DNA of 34,229 bases from Burkholderiaceae bacterium (lineage in GTDB: Bacteria > Pseudomonadota > Gammaproteobacteria > Burkholderiales > Burkholderiaceae_C): the NCBI GenBank assembly GCA_018780645.1, contig JADMJJ010000100.1, positions 1 to 34,229 on the forward strand, read 5' to 3'. Positions 7,844 to 15,645 of this stretch are shown here, one piece after another. Made by a program: the position numbers and the translations under genes. Every line of letters starts with the position of its first letter. Position 1 is the stretch's first letter. The notes under the pieces are model-generated. The model ran no database searches. It was not told where the DNA came from and saw only the letters and a list, made by a program, of their open reading frames with translations.

Positions 7844-8351
7844 GCTGAACGACCACCTCGTCCTGGTGATTGGCGATGTGCATGCTGTGGGCGGCGGCGA
7901 AGTCGCTCTTGCTCAAGGCGCCATAGGCGAAGTGCGGTTTCAGCGCGCCGTTGTGGGCCTGGAAGCGCTGAATCGCCTGGCGCAGGCGCTGGGCGCCGGG
8001 CTTCCAGTCGCCCTGCATGGGCAGCGGTGCTGCGCCGGGGATAGGTTCGTCGAGTTTGTGGCTCATCTTGCCGCGCCACTTGAAGACGGCGAAGGCGGCC
8101 GCGCCGGCGGTGTGCTGGAACAGCGCGCTGTTCGGCTGGGGATAGCCAGTCAGACTCATTTCTATGCTCTGGGCCAGGTGGTCCAGCACGGCCCCCAGCG
8201 GCCAGGCACCGGTGGTCTTGGCGCTGCCGGCCTTCTCCAGACCGTCAAGCCAGGCCAGGGCCTGATCCAGGCTCTGCACCTTGGGGCTGTCGGCCAGGGC
8301 CCAATGGGGCAGCAGGGCCAGCGGTGTCATCAACAGGGTGCGGCGTTTCAT
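7833..8351 (-). CDS. DUF1569 family protein, exported
   Basis: A 172-residue protein starting MKRRTLLMTPLALLPHWALAD, a secretion signal with an Arg pair (Sec or Tat) and probable cleavage near residue 20. The mature part has DUF1569 hallmarks: LGAVLDHLAQSIEMSLTGYP, FKWRGKMSHKLDEPIPGA, and the terminal HSMHIANHQDEV. This group is related to the DinB/YfiT helical bundle; the histidines at LDHLAQ and in the last motif are candidate metal ligands. Function is unknown. The 3' end overlaps the convergent peroxidase gene by 11 bases. A GAGCAAG stretch before the ATG at 8351 is a weak ribosome site. The diguanylate cyclase gene lies 10 bases further upstream on the same strand and may share a transcript. 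Confidence 0.75.
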   Translation of the reverse strand: MKRRTLLMTPLALLPHWALADSPKVQSLDQALAWLDGLEKAGSAKTTGAWPLGAVLDHLAQSIEMSLTGYPQPNSALFQHTAGAAAFAVFKWRGKMSHKLDEPIPGAAPLPMQGDWKPGAQRLRQAIQRFQAHNGALKPHFAYGALSKSDFAAAHSMHIANHQDEVVVQLKA

Positions 8352-8361
8352 GCTTGCTCCT

Positions 8362-9573
8362 TCAGGCGACGCGGCTGGGCCTGAGGTCGGCCTGGGCCTG
8401 GGCTTCGACCCGGTTGCGGCCGGCCGCCTTGGCACGATAGAGCGCCCGGTCGGCCTGACGCAGCACCGCCTCGGCGGCATCGACACCCGGCCGGGCCTCG
8501 GCCGGCGACGCGGCGGCGACGCCCAGGCTGACGGTCAGCCTCAGCTGCTCGCCCTCCCAGGGCAGGCTCATCGCGGCGATGCGGGCGCGCAGCCGTTCGG
8601 CCACCAGCAGGGCCCCGTCCAGATCGCACTGCGGCAGCACCAGGCAGAATTCCTCGCCGCCCATGCGCGCGGCATGGTCAATCTCACGCGACACGGCGCG
8701 AAGCTCCTCGGCCAGGCCGGCCAGCGCAAAGTCACCGGCGGCATGGCCGAAGCTGTCGTTGAGCTGCTTGAAGTAGTCGATGTCCAGCATGATGACGGCA
8801 AACCCCGCTTGAGTGCGCAGCATGCGGCGCGACTCCAGCTCCAGGCGCTGCTGCAGCGCGCGCCGGTTCAGCAGCCCGGTCAGGCTGTCATGCAGGGACA
8901 GGCGCTGCAGCTGGCTGAGGATGCGCGACACGACCAGGTAGGACAGGCTCAGATTCGTCACCAGACCCATCATCAGAAAGCCCAGCACCAGGGCCTCGTT
9001 GAAGGCACCGGCCACATTGACCGGCTGGCCGACGACGTCGGGGCGCAGCATGCCGCCGATGAAGCGGGTCAGAAAGGCCAGGCCCATCAGCGCGAACGGC
9101 AGGCTCATGCCGGCGGCCCTGCCGACGCCGAACTCCAGGCGCAGCGAGAAGAACAGTGTCTGCGCCGTGCGCAGCAGGGTCCAGGCCACGGCCGCCGAGG
9201 TGGCCAGCACCAGGCCGGTGGCATGGTGGCCGTCGGTGGCGGCGATCGTGGCCATCGCCAGACCGGTGACCAGCAGCAGGGCCAGCATCTCCCAGGCTGC
9301 CGAGCGTGTGCGGTTGAAGATCTGCACGCCGCGCTGTATCAGGGCCATACCCAGCACAGTCAACCAGTCGGCGAGTGGATAGCTCAGCCAGTCGGGCACC
9401 TGGCCGCGCATCGAGATCAGCCCGAGGCCCACGGCCGTGATCAGGGTCGCGACCGACCAGTACAGGCTGGCCTTGCGGGCCAGATTCAGGCCCATGCCCG
9501 CAGCAAACCACCCCAGCGCAAAAATGCCCTGCTGCACCATGACGAAGGCGAGAGTGGTGGTGATCGAGTGCAT
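8362..9573 (-). CDS. Membrane diguanylate cyclase (GGDEF domain)
   Basis: A 403-residue enzyme predicted to make cyclic di-GMP from two GTP. Residues about 1-220 contain six or seven membrane helices forming an integral sensor domain. The GGDEF domain follows from about residue 228 (LSLHDSLTGLLNRRAL) with LDIDYFKQLNDSFGH as the metal and nucleotide site. GGEEF at 305-309 is an intact active-site signature. RxxD at 296-299 (REID) sits exactly five residues before GGEEF, so the inhibitory I-site for product feedback is present. There is no EAL domain. It is divergent from the PQQ-type dehydrogenase lipoprotein gene, with an inverted repeat between them. What the membrane part senses is not evident. 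Confidence 0.93.
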   Translation of the reverse strand: MHSITTTLAFVMVQQGIFALGWFAAGMGLNLARKASLYWSVATLITAVGLGLISMRGQVPDWLSYPLADWLTVLGMALIQRGVQIFNRTRSAAWEMLALLLVTGLAMATIAATDGHHATGLVLATSAAVAWTLLRTAQTLFFSLRLEFGVGRAAGMSLPFALMGLAFLTRFIGGMLRPDVVGQPVNVAGAFNEALVLGFLMMGLVTNLSLSYLVVSRILSQLQRLSLHDSLTGLLNRRALQQRLELESRRMLRTQAGFAVIMLDIDYFKQLNDSFGHAAGDFALAGLAEELRAVSREIDHAARMGGEEFCLVLPQCDLDGALLVAERLRARIAAMSLPWEGEQLRLTVSLGVAAASPAEARPGVDAAEAVLRQADRALYRAKAAGRNRVEAQAQADLRPSRVA

Positions 9574-9676
9574 GCGAGGTCGGTTCGCCTATTCCTTGGG
9601 CACGGGACGAATCGGAGACGCATCTTCGCATGCGTACATCTGCTTGCATGCTGCGGGCCTGTCAGATCGCGCCAAG

Positions 9677-9694
9677 ACTATCATTTTGGATAGT
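9677..9694. promoter_or_regulatory. Inverted repeat, possible operator between divergent genes
   Basis: ACTATC and GATAGT form perfect 6-base arms around a 6-base ATTTTG centre. It lies in an AT-richer spot of the 151-base gap between the diguanylate cyclase (minus) and the PQQ-type dehydrogenase (plus), about 30 bases before the latter's ATG. A dimeric regulator site is possible; the short arms leave chance as an alternative. Confidence 0.35.
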
Positions 9695-9724
9695 TGTCAT
9701 TTGACCAACCGCCGAGGAGCCTTC

Positions 9725-10942
9725 ATGACTTGTCCAGCCCCAGCGATTGCCTGTCAGGGGAGGTCGGGCGCGGCGGCGGCCTGTCTAGGCCTGGCCCTGC
9801 TGATGGCCGGGTTGGTGACGGCTGCCTGCGGCGGGGGTGATACACAGGCGGCATCTCCCGCTCCAGCTCCGGCTCCAGCTCCAGCTCCAGCTCCAGCCCC
9901 TCAGCTCAGCAGCCTGAACACCGGCCTGGCCAGTCCCTGGGGGCTGGCGCTGCTGCCGGACGGACGGATGTTGGTGACGCTGAAGGCGGGCCGGCTGGCG
10001 CTGCTGGGCGCCGATGGCAAGACCCAGGCCACCCTCAGCAGCGGCCTGCCCGATGTTGATGCCAGCGGTCAGGGTGGCCTGCTGGACATTGCGCTGGACC
10101 CGGACTTCGCGACCGCGCCCTGGGTCTATCTGTCCTATGCGGAGCCCGGCAGCGGTGCCCAGACAGGGCGCTCGGGCACGGCGGTGGCCCGTGGCCGCTG
10201 GACCGGCAGCGGCCTGAGCGGACTGACGGTGATCTTCCGTCAGGCGCCGAAGGTCGGCGGTGGCGGTCACTACGGTTCGCGCCTGGTGTTCGGCCGCGAC
10301 AAGAGCCTGTTCGTGACGCTGGGCGAGCGCCAGCAGGGCAGCCCGGCGCAAGACCTGGCCTCGCATCTCGGCAAGGTGGTGCGCATCCAGCGCGATGGCT
10401 CGGTGCCGACCGACAACCCTCAGCTGGGCGCCGGCGCGGCACCGGCGCTGTGGAGCTATGGCCACCGCAACCCGCAGGGCGCGGCCCTGCATCCGGTGAC
10501 CGGGGAGCTGTGGGTCAGCGAGCACGGCCCGCAGGGCGGCGATGAGATCAATATCGCGCGCGGCGGCGCCAACTATGGCTGGCCGCTGCGCAGCTATGGC
10601 TGTGACTATGGCAGCCCGGTCGGCGAGGCCTGCCGCATCGGCGGCGGTGTGCATGCGCCGGCCTATGTCGAGCCGCTGAGCTTCTGGGTGCCGACCTCGA
10701 TCGCGCCCAGCAACCTGACCTTCTACACCGGCGCCATGTTCCCGGAGTGGCAGGGCCAGCTGTTCATGGGCGCGCTTGCGGGTCAGGCGCTTTGGCGGCT
10801 GCAGCTGAGCGGCAACGCGGTGGTCGGCCGCGAGGCGATGTTCGGCAGCCTTGGCGAGCGCTTCCGCGATGTGCGCCAGGCGCCGGATGGCTCACTCCTC
10901 TTGCTCACCGACAGCGGCAAGCTGCTGCGCCTGGCGCGCTAA
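9725..10942 (+). CDS. PQQ-dependent sugar dehydrogenase family lipoprotein (YliI/Asd-like)
   Basis: A 405-residue beta-propeller protein of the soluble glucose/aldose dehydrogenase family. Residues 1-35 form a signal ending VTAAC-GGGD, a relaxed lipobox with Cys35. A proline-alanine linker (45-59) precedes the propeller, which starts with LASPWGLALLPDGRMLVT. Family motifs include GGLLDIALDPDF, GGHYGSRLVFGRD (candidate catalytic His), LFVTLGERQQ, YGHRNPQG, and SEHGPQGGDEIN followed by NYGWP. Members oxidise aldoses in the periplasm using PQQ and Ca2+ and pass electrons to the respiratory chain; the substrate here is open. No PQQ synthesis genes are in the window. ATG 9725 has GAGGAG seven bases upstream, which rules out the longer upstream open frame. 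Confidence 0.85.
   Translation: MTCPAPAIACQGRSGAAAACLGLALLMAGLVTAACGGGDTQAASPAPAPAPAPAPAPAPQLSSLNTGLASPWGLALLPDGRMLVTLKAGRLALLGADGKTQATLSSGLPDVDASGQGGLLDIALDPDFATAPWVYLSYAEPGSGAQTGRSGTAVARGRWTGSGLSGLTVIFRQAPKVGGGGHYGSRLVFGRDKSLFVTLGERQQGSPAQDLASHLGKVVRIQRDGSVPTDNPQLGAGAAPALWSYGHRNPQGAALHPVTGELWVSEHGPQGGDEINIARGGANYGWPLRSYGCDYGSPVGEACRIGGGVHAPAYVEPLSFWVPTSIAPSNLTFYTGAMFPEWQGQLFMGALAGQALWRLQLSGNAVVGREAMFGSLGERFRDVRQAPDGSLLLLTDSGKLLRLAR
9857..9901 (+). repeat. Hexanucleotide GCTCCA tandem repeat encoding a (Pro-Ala) linker
   Basis: After one CCC codon come seven six-base units, five of them GCTCCA and two with single changes (GCTCCG, GCCCCT). They encode Pro45-Pro59, alternating Pro and Ala. 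Because the unit is six bases, slippage changes linker length without breaking the frame. Confidence 0.9.
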
Positions 10943-10972
10943 CATGGGCCGAGCAACAGCCGGGAGCAGGCC

Positions 10973-11866
10973 ATGAAATGGGAAGGCAATCGCCAGAGCG
11001 ACAACGTCGAGGATGTGCGTGAGGGCGGCGGCTCCACCGGCAGGGGTATCAGCGTTGGCGGGCGAGGTCTGGGCGTGGGCACCATCGTCATCGCCCTGCT
11101 CGGCAGCTGGATGTTCGGCATCAACCCGATGACGCTGCTGAACATACTGGGCGGTGTCGAAGGCGGGGTCGGGGGCGAGGTCTCGACCGAGTTGGAGCGG
11201 CCGACGCCGCGGGTCACGGCCAACGACACGATGACCCAGTTCGTGCGCACCGTGCTGGCCGACACCGAGGACGTCTGGCGCGAGCAGTTCGCCCGAGCCG
11301 GCGGCACGTACAAGGATCCCAAGCTGACCCTGTTCCGCGGCAGCGTACCCACCGCCTGCGGCCAGGGCCAGTCGGCGATGGGGCCGTTCTACTGTCCGGG
11401 TGACCAGAAGGTCTATATCGATCTGGGTTTCTACGAGGTCATGAAGACCCGCATGGGCGCGCCCGGCGATTTCGCCCAGGCCTATGTGATCGCCCACGAG
11501 GTGGGCCACCATGTGCAGAACCTGATGGGCATCTCGGGCAAGGTGGACGCAATGCGCGGCCGCATCAGCGAGGCCAAGCAGAACGCCCTGAGCGTGAGGC
11601 TGGAGTTGCAGGCCGACTGCTTTGCCGGCGTCTGGGCCCACCACGCTCAGGCGGCGCGGCAGATCCTGGAGCAGGGCGATGTCGAGGAGGCACTGAATGC
11701 CGCCAGCCAGATCGGCGACGACACCCTGCAGCGCAAGTCACAGGGCACGGTGGTGCCGGAGAGTTTCACCCACGGCAGCAGCGCCCAGCGTGTGACCTGG
11801 TTCAAGCGCGGGCTGCAGACCGGGGCGATCGCGCAGTGCAATACGTTTGAAGCGAAGCAGCTCTAG
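10973..11866 (+). CDS. Neutral zinc metallopeptidase, YpfJ family
   Basis: A 297-residue protein matching the putative neutral zinc metallopeptidase family. The N-terminal 30 residues are hydrophilic with a KWEGNRQSDNVEDVR motif typical of the family, followed by one membrane helix (about 34-60). The catalytic HEVGHH is at 175-180, and a downstream Glu in LELQADCFAGVW is the expected third ligand. PFYCPGDQKVYIDL precedes the active site. Substrate and physiological role are unknown for the family. ATG 10973 follows GGGAGCAGG. The gene starts 30 bases after the PQQ-type dehydrogenase and may be read from the same transcript. Its TAG overlaps the TAG of the convergent GlxA-type gene. Confidence 0.9.
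   Translation: MKWEGNRQSDNVEDVREGGGSTGRGISVGGRGLGVGTIVIALLGSWMFGINPMTLLNILGGVEGGVGGEVSTELERPTPRVTANDTMTQFVRTVLADTEDVWREQFARAGGTYKDPKLTLFRGSVPTACGQGQSAMGPFYCPGDQKVYIDLGFYEVMKTRMGAPGDFAQAYVIAHEVGHHVQNLMGISGKVDAMRGRISEAKQNALSVRLELQADCFAGVWAHHAQAARQILEQGDVEEALNAASQIGDDTLQRKSQGTVVPESFTHGSSAQRVTWFKRGLQTGAIAQCNTFEAKQL
11863..11866. other. Convergent stop codons sharing the palindrome CTAG
   Basis: The plus-strand zinc peptidase ends with TAG at 11864-11866 and the minus-strand GlxA-type gene ends with TAG on 11865-11863. The four-base palindrome CTAG therefore terminates both reading frames and leaves no room for an intergenic terminator. Confidence 0.9.
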
Positions 11867-12825
11867 CTGAGTCGCGCGGCAGCCCGCCGCATCTGCTGGT
11901 CCGAGCTGAAGCCGGCCTCCAGAGCGGCCTGGGTGACCGAGGCGCCGTGGGCCAGCGCCTGGCGTGCATGCTCGAGCCGGATGTTCTGCAGATAGCGCAG
12001 CGGCGTGACCTGGGCATGGGTGGCGAACAGCCGGCTCAGATGGCGGGGTGTGACCGCACCCTGCGCGGCCATGCGTTCCAGTGACCAGTCCTCGGCCGGC
12101 TGGCGGGTGATCGCGTCCTGCACCCGGTGCACCGCCGGATGCAGATGGTTGCGGTGCTGCAGCAGCGGCGACAGCTCCGGGTCGCGCGGGCCGCGGCGCA
12201 GATAGACCACCATGTCCTGAGCCACCGAGGCGGTGACGTCCTCGCCGCATTCCCCGGCAATCAGATGCAATGCCAGATCGATGCCGGCAGTAACGCCAGC
12301 GCTGCTGGACACCGGCCCGTCGATCACGAACACGCGGTTGTTGACCACCTCGGCCGTCGGGGCCAGGTCTTGCAAGGTGACCAGCATTTCGTGGTGGGTG
12401 GTGCAGTGGCGCCGCGCCAGCAGGCCGGCATCGGCAGCGAGCAGGGCGCCGGCGCAGACGCTGAGCAGGCGGTGCGGCGAGTCGGCCTCCAGCAGCCGCG
12501 GCGCTACCTGCCGGCCCAGCCATTGGCGCACCGTCTGCCAATCCGCGCTGGCCAGCATGTGCCGATGCTCCCGCAACTGGCCGGGCTGACCCAGCAGCAC
12601 CGTCCAGCTGGCGCTGGGCAGCTGCTCGGGCAGCGCCTCCAGCCCGCTCAGCATCAAACCCACCGATGAGCGGGCCTCGGGCGTCGGGCTCAGATAGCGC
12701 AGCCTGAAGGCGGCCGGCTTGCCGCGCTGCTCCAGGTGCCGGTTGGCCAGGCGAAAGGCCTCGGCCGGGCCGGCCAGGTCCAGTAGCAGAGTCCCGGGCA
12801 GCACGAGGAACAGCAGATCTATCAT
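11863..12825 (-). CDS. GlxA family transcriptional regulator (DJ-1/PfpI plus AraC HTH)
   Basis: A 320-residue two-domain regulator. Residues 1-185 form a DJ-1/PfpI-like domain opening with IDLLFLVLPGTLLLDLAGPAE; the nucleophile-elbow cysteine is Cys124 (LLSVCAGALL). Residues about 215-320 form an AraC/XylS DNA-binding domain (WSLERMAAQGAVTPRHLSRLF, then TPLRYLQNIRLEHARQAL). GlxA regulators commonly control amine, arginine or other nitrogen catabolism; the ligand here is unknown. The gene lies 20 bases downstream of an isochorismatase-family hydrolase, so enzyme and regulator form a two-gene unit. The ATG at 12825 gives the usual N-terminus, but no clear Shine-Dalgarno is seen. Confidence 0.88.
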   Translation of the reverse strand: MIDLLFLVLPGTLLLDLAGPAEAFRLANRHLEQRGKPAAFRLRYLSPTPEARSSVGLMLSGLEALPEQLPSASWTVLLGQPGQLREHRHMLASADWQTVRQWLGRQVAPRLLEADSPHRLLSVCAGALLAADAGLLARRHCTTHHEMLVTLQDLAPTAEVVNNRVFVIDGPVSSSAGVTAGIDLALHLIAGECGEDVTASVAQDMVVYLRRGPRDPELSPLLQHRNHLHPAVHRVQDAITRQPAEDWSLERMAAQGAVTPRHLSRLFATHAQVTPLRYLQNIRLEHARQALAHGASVTQAALEAGFSSDQQMRRAAARLS

Positions 12826-12845
12826 GTTGCCGGCATTGTGCGGTA

Positions 12846-13400
12846 TCAGGCGGCGCGCTCCAGCGCCTGCTCGACGGTGCAGATCGTCGCAAAGCGGCCG
12901 GCCAGCACCGTCTCGGTGCGGGCCTTGATCTGGGCCGCCGTCAGCGGCTGGCCGTCGGGCTGCACCATGTCGAAGGTCAGCGTGGCCTCGGTCACATAGT
13001 CCACCTCCCAGCCCTCGTCGCTGGCGTGGCGGGTGGTGGTTTCGCAGCACTGCTCGGTGCGAATGCCGGCGATCACCAGGCGCGTGATGCCCTGCTGGTG
13101 CAGCCAGATGCTCAGGCCCGAGCCAACCAGGGCGCTGTGGCGGTGTTTCTCGATCTCCAGCGCCGGGGTGAAGTCGACCAGGCCGTCCAACGGACGTACG
13201 AAACCAGACTCCAGCGAGAAGGCATTGCCGGCGGGCAGCGGGTCCACATGCATCACACGGACGATGGGCAGGCCGCGGGCCTCGAAGCCCTTGACCAGCG
13301 CATTGCTGCGTTCCAGAAAGGCCGGCACGTCGGCGGGCGACCAGTAGGGGCGTTGGGCGAAGGACTGCTGAACGTCGATCAGGACAAGGGCGGTGCGCAT
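12846..13400 (-). CDS. Isochorismatase-family cysteine hydrolase
   Basis: A 184-residue alpha/beta hydrolase with the family's catalytic triad visible: Asp9 (ALVLIDVQQSF), a Lys in EIEKHRHSAL and the nucleophilic Cys in GIRTEQCCETTTRHA (two adjacent cysteines; by family pattern the first is usually catalytic). The family includes nicotinamidases, N-carbamoyl hydrolases, biuret hydrolases and isochorismatases; the substrate cannot be chosen from sequence alone. The ATG at 13400 has CAGGAG about eight bases upstream. The reading frame is open further upstream without family similarity. The GlxA-type regulator follows immediately and probably controls this gene or responds to its substrate (inference). 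Confidence 0.88.
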   Translation of the reverse strand: MRTALVLIDVQQSFAQRPYWSPADVPAFLERSNALVKGFEARGLPIVRVMHVDPLPAGNAFSLESGFVRPLDGLVDFTPALEIEKHRHSALVGSGLSIWLHQQGITRLVIAGIRTEQCCETTTRHASDEGWEVDYVTEATLTFDMVQPDGQPLTAAQIKARTETVLAGRFATICTVEQALERAA

Positions 13401-13509
13401 ATCGGGCTCCTGTTGAGAGAAGCCTCCATCATGGGCAATCAAGCCGCCCGGGTCGCCTCGGCGAGGGACAGCTTGCAGGCAAATCCGGACATCTCCAGAT
13501 CTGCCTGGC

Positions 13510-13992
13510 TCAGCGCTGTATTTCCAGCAACTCGACCTCGAACAGCAGGGTCGCATTGGCCGGAATCACGCCGCCGACGGCGCGCGGGCCGTAAGCGATG
13601 TGCGCCGGGCAGGTCAGCTTGGCCTTGCCGCCGACCTTGATGCGCTGCACGCCTTCGGTCCAGCACTTGATGACGCGGTTCAGCGGAAAGCTGGCCGGCT
13701 CGCCGCGCTTGTAGGAGCTGTCGAATTCGGTGCCATCGGGCAGGGTGCCGCGGTAGTGCACCTTGACGTTGTCGGTGGCCAGTGGGCTGGCGCCCGTGCC
13801 CTCGCGCAGCGAGCGATAGACCATGCCGGTCTCGCTGACCACGGCGCCGGGCTCCTTGGCGGCCGCGACGGCGGCTGCGGACGGTGCCGGTGCGGTGGCC
13901 GCGGGCGCGCTGGCCTGGGCCCAGCTGCCGGCGCTGGCAAATGACAAAACGGCGGCCAGCAGGGTGGCGATGCAGGGTTGCTTGTTGTTCAT
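13510..13992 (-). CDS. FKBP-type peptidyl-prolyl cis-trans isomerase, exported
   Basis: A 160-residue protein. Residues 1-25 (MNNKQPCIATLLAAVLSFASAGSW) are a signal peptide, followed by an Ala/Pro-rich linker to about 45. The FKBP domain spans about 60-160: VKVHYRGTLPDGTEFDSSY, NRVIKCWTEGVQRIKVGGKAKL, AYGPRAVGGVIPANATLLFEVELL. These carry the usual active-site Tyr, Phe, Asp, Trp and Ile positions. It should assist folding of periplasmic proteins. It starts seven bases after the aquaporin stop on the same strand, so the two form a small operon. The ribosome site is weak. Confidence 0.9.
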   Translation of the reverse strand: MNNKQPCIATLLAAVLSFASAGSWAQASAPAATAPAPSAAAVAAAKEPGAVVSETGMVYRSLREGTGASPLATDNVKVHYRGTLPDGTEFDSSYKRGEPASFPLNRVIKCWTEGVQRIKVGGKAKLTCPAHIAYGPRAVGGVIPANATLLFEVELLEIQR

Positions 13993-13999
13993 CGAGGGA

Positions 14000-14689
14000 T
14001 CAGCTTTCTTCGCTGGTAATGCCGCGGTAGATGGTGGCGCCCAGCACGGCGCCGATGATGGGGGCGACCCAGAACAGCCACAACTGCTCGACCGCCCAGC
14101 CACCGACGAACACCGCCACGCCGGTGCTGCGCGCCGGGTTGACCGAGGTGTTGGTGACCGGGATGCTGATCAGATGGATCAGGGTCAGGGCCAGGCCGAT
14201 GGCGATAGGTGCAAAGCCGGCCGGTGCGCGCTTGTCGGTGGCGCCCATGATGATGATCAGGAAGAAGGCCGTCATCACGATTTCGCAGACCAGGGCCGCG
14301 ACCATCGAATAGCCGCCCGGCGAATGCTCGCCGAAACCGTTGGAGGCGAAACCGGCCGAGACGTCAAAGCCGGCCTTGCCGCTGGCGATCGTGTACAGCA
14401 CGGCGCCGGCAACAACTGCCCCCGCCACCTGCGCCACGATATAGGGCAGCAGCTTGGCGGCCGGGAAACGGCCACCGGCCCACAGACCGATGGATACGGC
14501 CGGGTTCAGGTGGCAGCCGGAGATATGGCCGATGGCAAAGGCCATCGTCAGCACCGTCAGGCCGAAGGCCAGCGACACGCCATGCAGGCCTATGCCCACG
14601 CCGGGAAAGGCGGCGGCCAGCACGGCACTGCCGCAGCCGCCCAGCACCAGCCAGAACGTACCCAGGAATTCCGCACCGTACTGTTTCAT
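14000..14689 (-). CDS. aqpZ: Aquaporin Z, water channel
   Basis: A 229-residue six-helix MIP channel with both pore signatures: HLNPAVS and VNPARST. The selectivity-filter residues expected of AqpZ are present: Phe in GTFWLVLGG, His in [10 protein letters not shown], Thr in VTNTSVNP and Arg in NPARS. That set supports water rather than glycerol specificity. The loop motif is SGCHLNP, with Cys where Escherichia coli has a second Gly. The ATG at 14689 has GAGGGGAC immediately upstream. It lies downstream of a thioesterase gene (62-base gap) and upstream of the FKBP gene. Confidence 0.93.
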   Translation of the reverse strand: MKQYGAEFLGTFWLVLGGCGSAVLAAAFPGVGIGLHGVSLAFGLTVLTMAFAIGHISGCHLNPAVSIGLWAGGRFPAAKLLPYIVAQVAGAVVAGAVLYTIASGKAGFDVSAGFASNGFGEHSPGGYSMVAALVCEIVMTAFFLIIIMGATDKRAPAGFAPIAIGLALTLIHLISIPVTNTSVNPARSTGVAVFVGGWAVEQLWLFWVAPIIGAVLGATIYRGITSEES

Positions 14690-14751
14690 GGTCCCCTCAC
14701 CCGTCACGTGATTTTGAAGTGGACGAGTCTAACCAAGGCCCGTGTCACCGA

Positions 14752-15165
14752 TCAAGCGCCGGCCTTGGGGTAGAGAATCATCTGAGTGCAGCGAAACAGT
14801 GCGATCGTCTTGCCCTTGTGGCTGACAACGGCATCCCAGACCTGGGTGGTTCTGCCGCTATGCGCCAAGGTGGCGAGACAGTCGATCTGGCCGTCCAGCG
14901 CCGTACCCAGGTGGTTGGACTTCAGCTCGATGGTGGTGAAGCCGCTGGCCCCCGCCGGCATGCTGGCGATGCAACCGTAGCCCGAGGCGGTGTCGGCCAG
15001 CGTGACGACACTGCCGGCATGCAAATAGCCATTGGGTGCCATGAGGTGCTGTTTGACGTCCAGCGTGGCGCTGACGCGGCCGGGCTGCACCTCGGTGATG
15101 ACAATGCCCAGATGGCCGGGCAGGGCCTGGGCGCCGCGCTGATTGAAGTCCTCGGGGGTGGGCAT
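14752..15165 (-). CDS. PaaI-like hotdog-fold thioesterase
   Basis: A 137-residue protein with the PaaI/YbgC-type hotdog signature PNGYLHAGSVVTLADTASG (about 44-62), including the HAGS turn and the catalytic acidic residue in ADTA. A downstream GFTTIELKSNHLG strand forms the CoA-binding side. These enzymes hydrolyse acyl-CoA or aryl-CoA thioesters in the cytoplasm, usually as tetramers. The substrate is unresolved. The ATG at 15165 has GGAGC upstream. The gene diverges from a small lipoprotein gene across a 168-base gap holding an 8-base inverted repeat. Confidence 0.88.
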   Translation of the reverse strand: MPTPEDFNQRGAQALPGHLGIVITEVQPGRVSATLDVKQHLMAPNGYLHAGSVVTLADTASGYGCIASMPAGASGFTTIELKSNHLGTALDGQIDCLATLAHSGRTTQVWDAVVSHKGKTIALFRCTQMILYPKAGA

Positions 15166-15269
15166 GTGGAGCTCCGATGTGATTGATGTGTCGGCATTGT
15201 CGGCCGGCCGTGTAGGACAAGGCGTACAAGGGCTAGCGCCTGCCGCCGATGTGCAAGCCTCGCCGGTGT

Positions 15270-15300
15270 GTTTATCGTGCACAGCAGTCGATCGATAAAC
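15270..15300. promoter_or_regulatory. Perfect 8-bp inverted repeat, possible operator
   Basis: GTTTATCG (15270-15277) and CGATAAAC (15293-15300) are perfect arms with a 15-base spacer. They sit between the divergent thioesterase and small-lipoprotein genes, 34 bases before the lipoprotein ATG. The centre-to-centre distance of 23 bases (about two helical turns) suits a dimeric regulator bound on one face of the DNA. The regulator is unknown. Confidence 0.45.
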
Positions 15301-15333
15301 CCAAGGCCGCCACCCCATTGCAGCGATGTTCCC

Positions 15334-15492
15334 ATGAACGCAATCAAAACCACTCTGTTGCTGTTCGTCCTGATGAACGTTCTGGCCATCGCCGCCTGCC
15401 AACCGATGGCGGACACAAGTGAACCGACGGTCTCCGACCTCGGCCAGAATGCCCGGCCTGCCGCGCGCACGGCGAACGAGGCCGATCAGTGA
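15334..15492 (+). CDS. Small putative lipoprotein (52 aa)
   Basis: Fifty-two residues: MNAIKTT, a hydrophobic stretch, then IAAC with Cys19 as a lipobox, and a short polar mature part rich in Ala, Thr and Glu. No family is recognised. The ATG at 15334 gives a proper lipoprotein signal; an upstream in-frame start would place charged residues ahead of it. The ribosome site is weak. A separate gene is supported by its signal sequence and the divergent promoter region, not by homology. Confidence 0.5.
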   Translation: MNAIKTTLLLFVLMNVLAIAACQPMADTSEPTVSDLGQNARPAARTANEADQ

Positions 15493-15645
15493 CGACCATG
15501 GGCCAACCCATCCTGATGGCGACAAGATGATGAATTTACTTCGTGGCGGAACGCCGTGAAGGCCCAGAATGCTAGCCTGGCGGCGCCGGGCGGTTCGGTG
15601 CCGGCGGCTGGTGCCCCTGCGCTGGCCCAGCCTCTGAACCTCATC

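Noticed and set aside
8281-9693. 470-residue plus-strand open frame across the diguanylate cyclase
   Set aside because: Gln/His-rich shadow; the opposite strand encodes an intact GGDEF protein.
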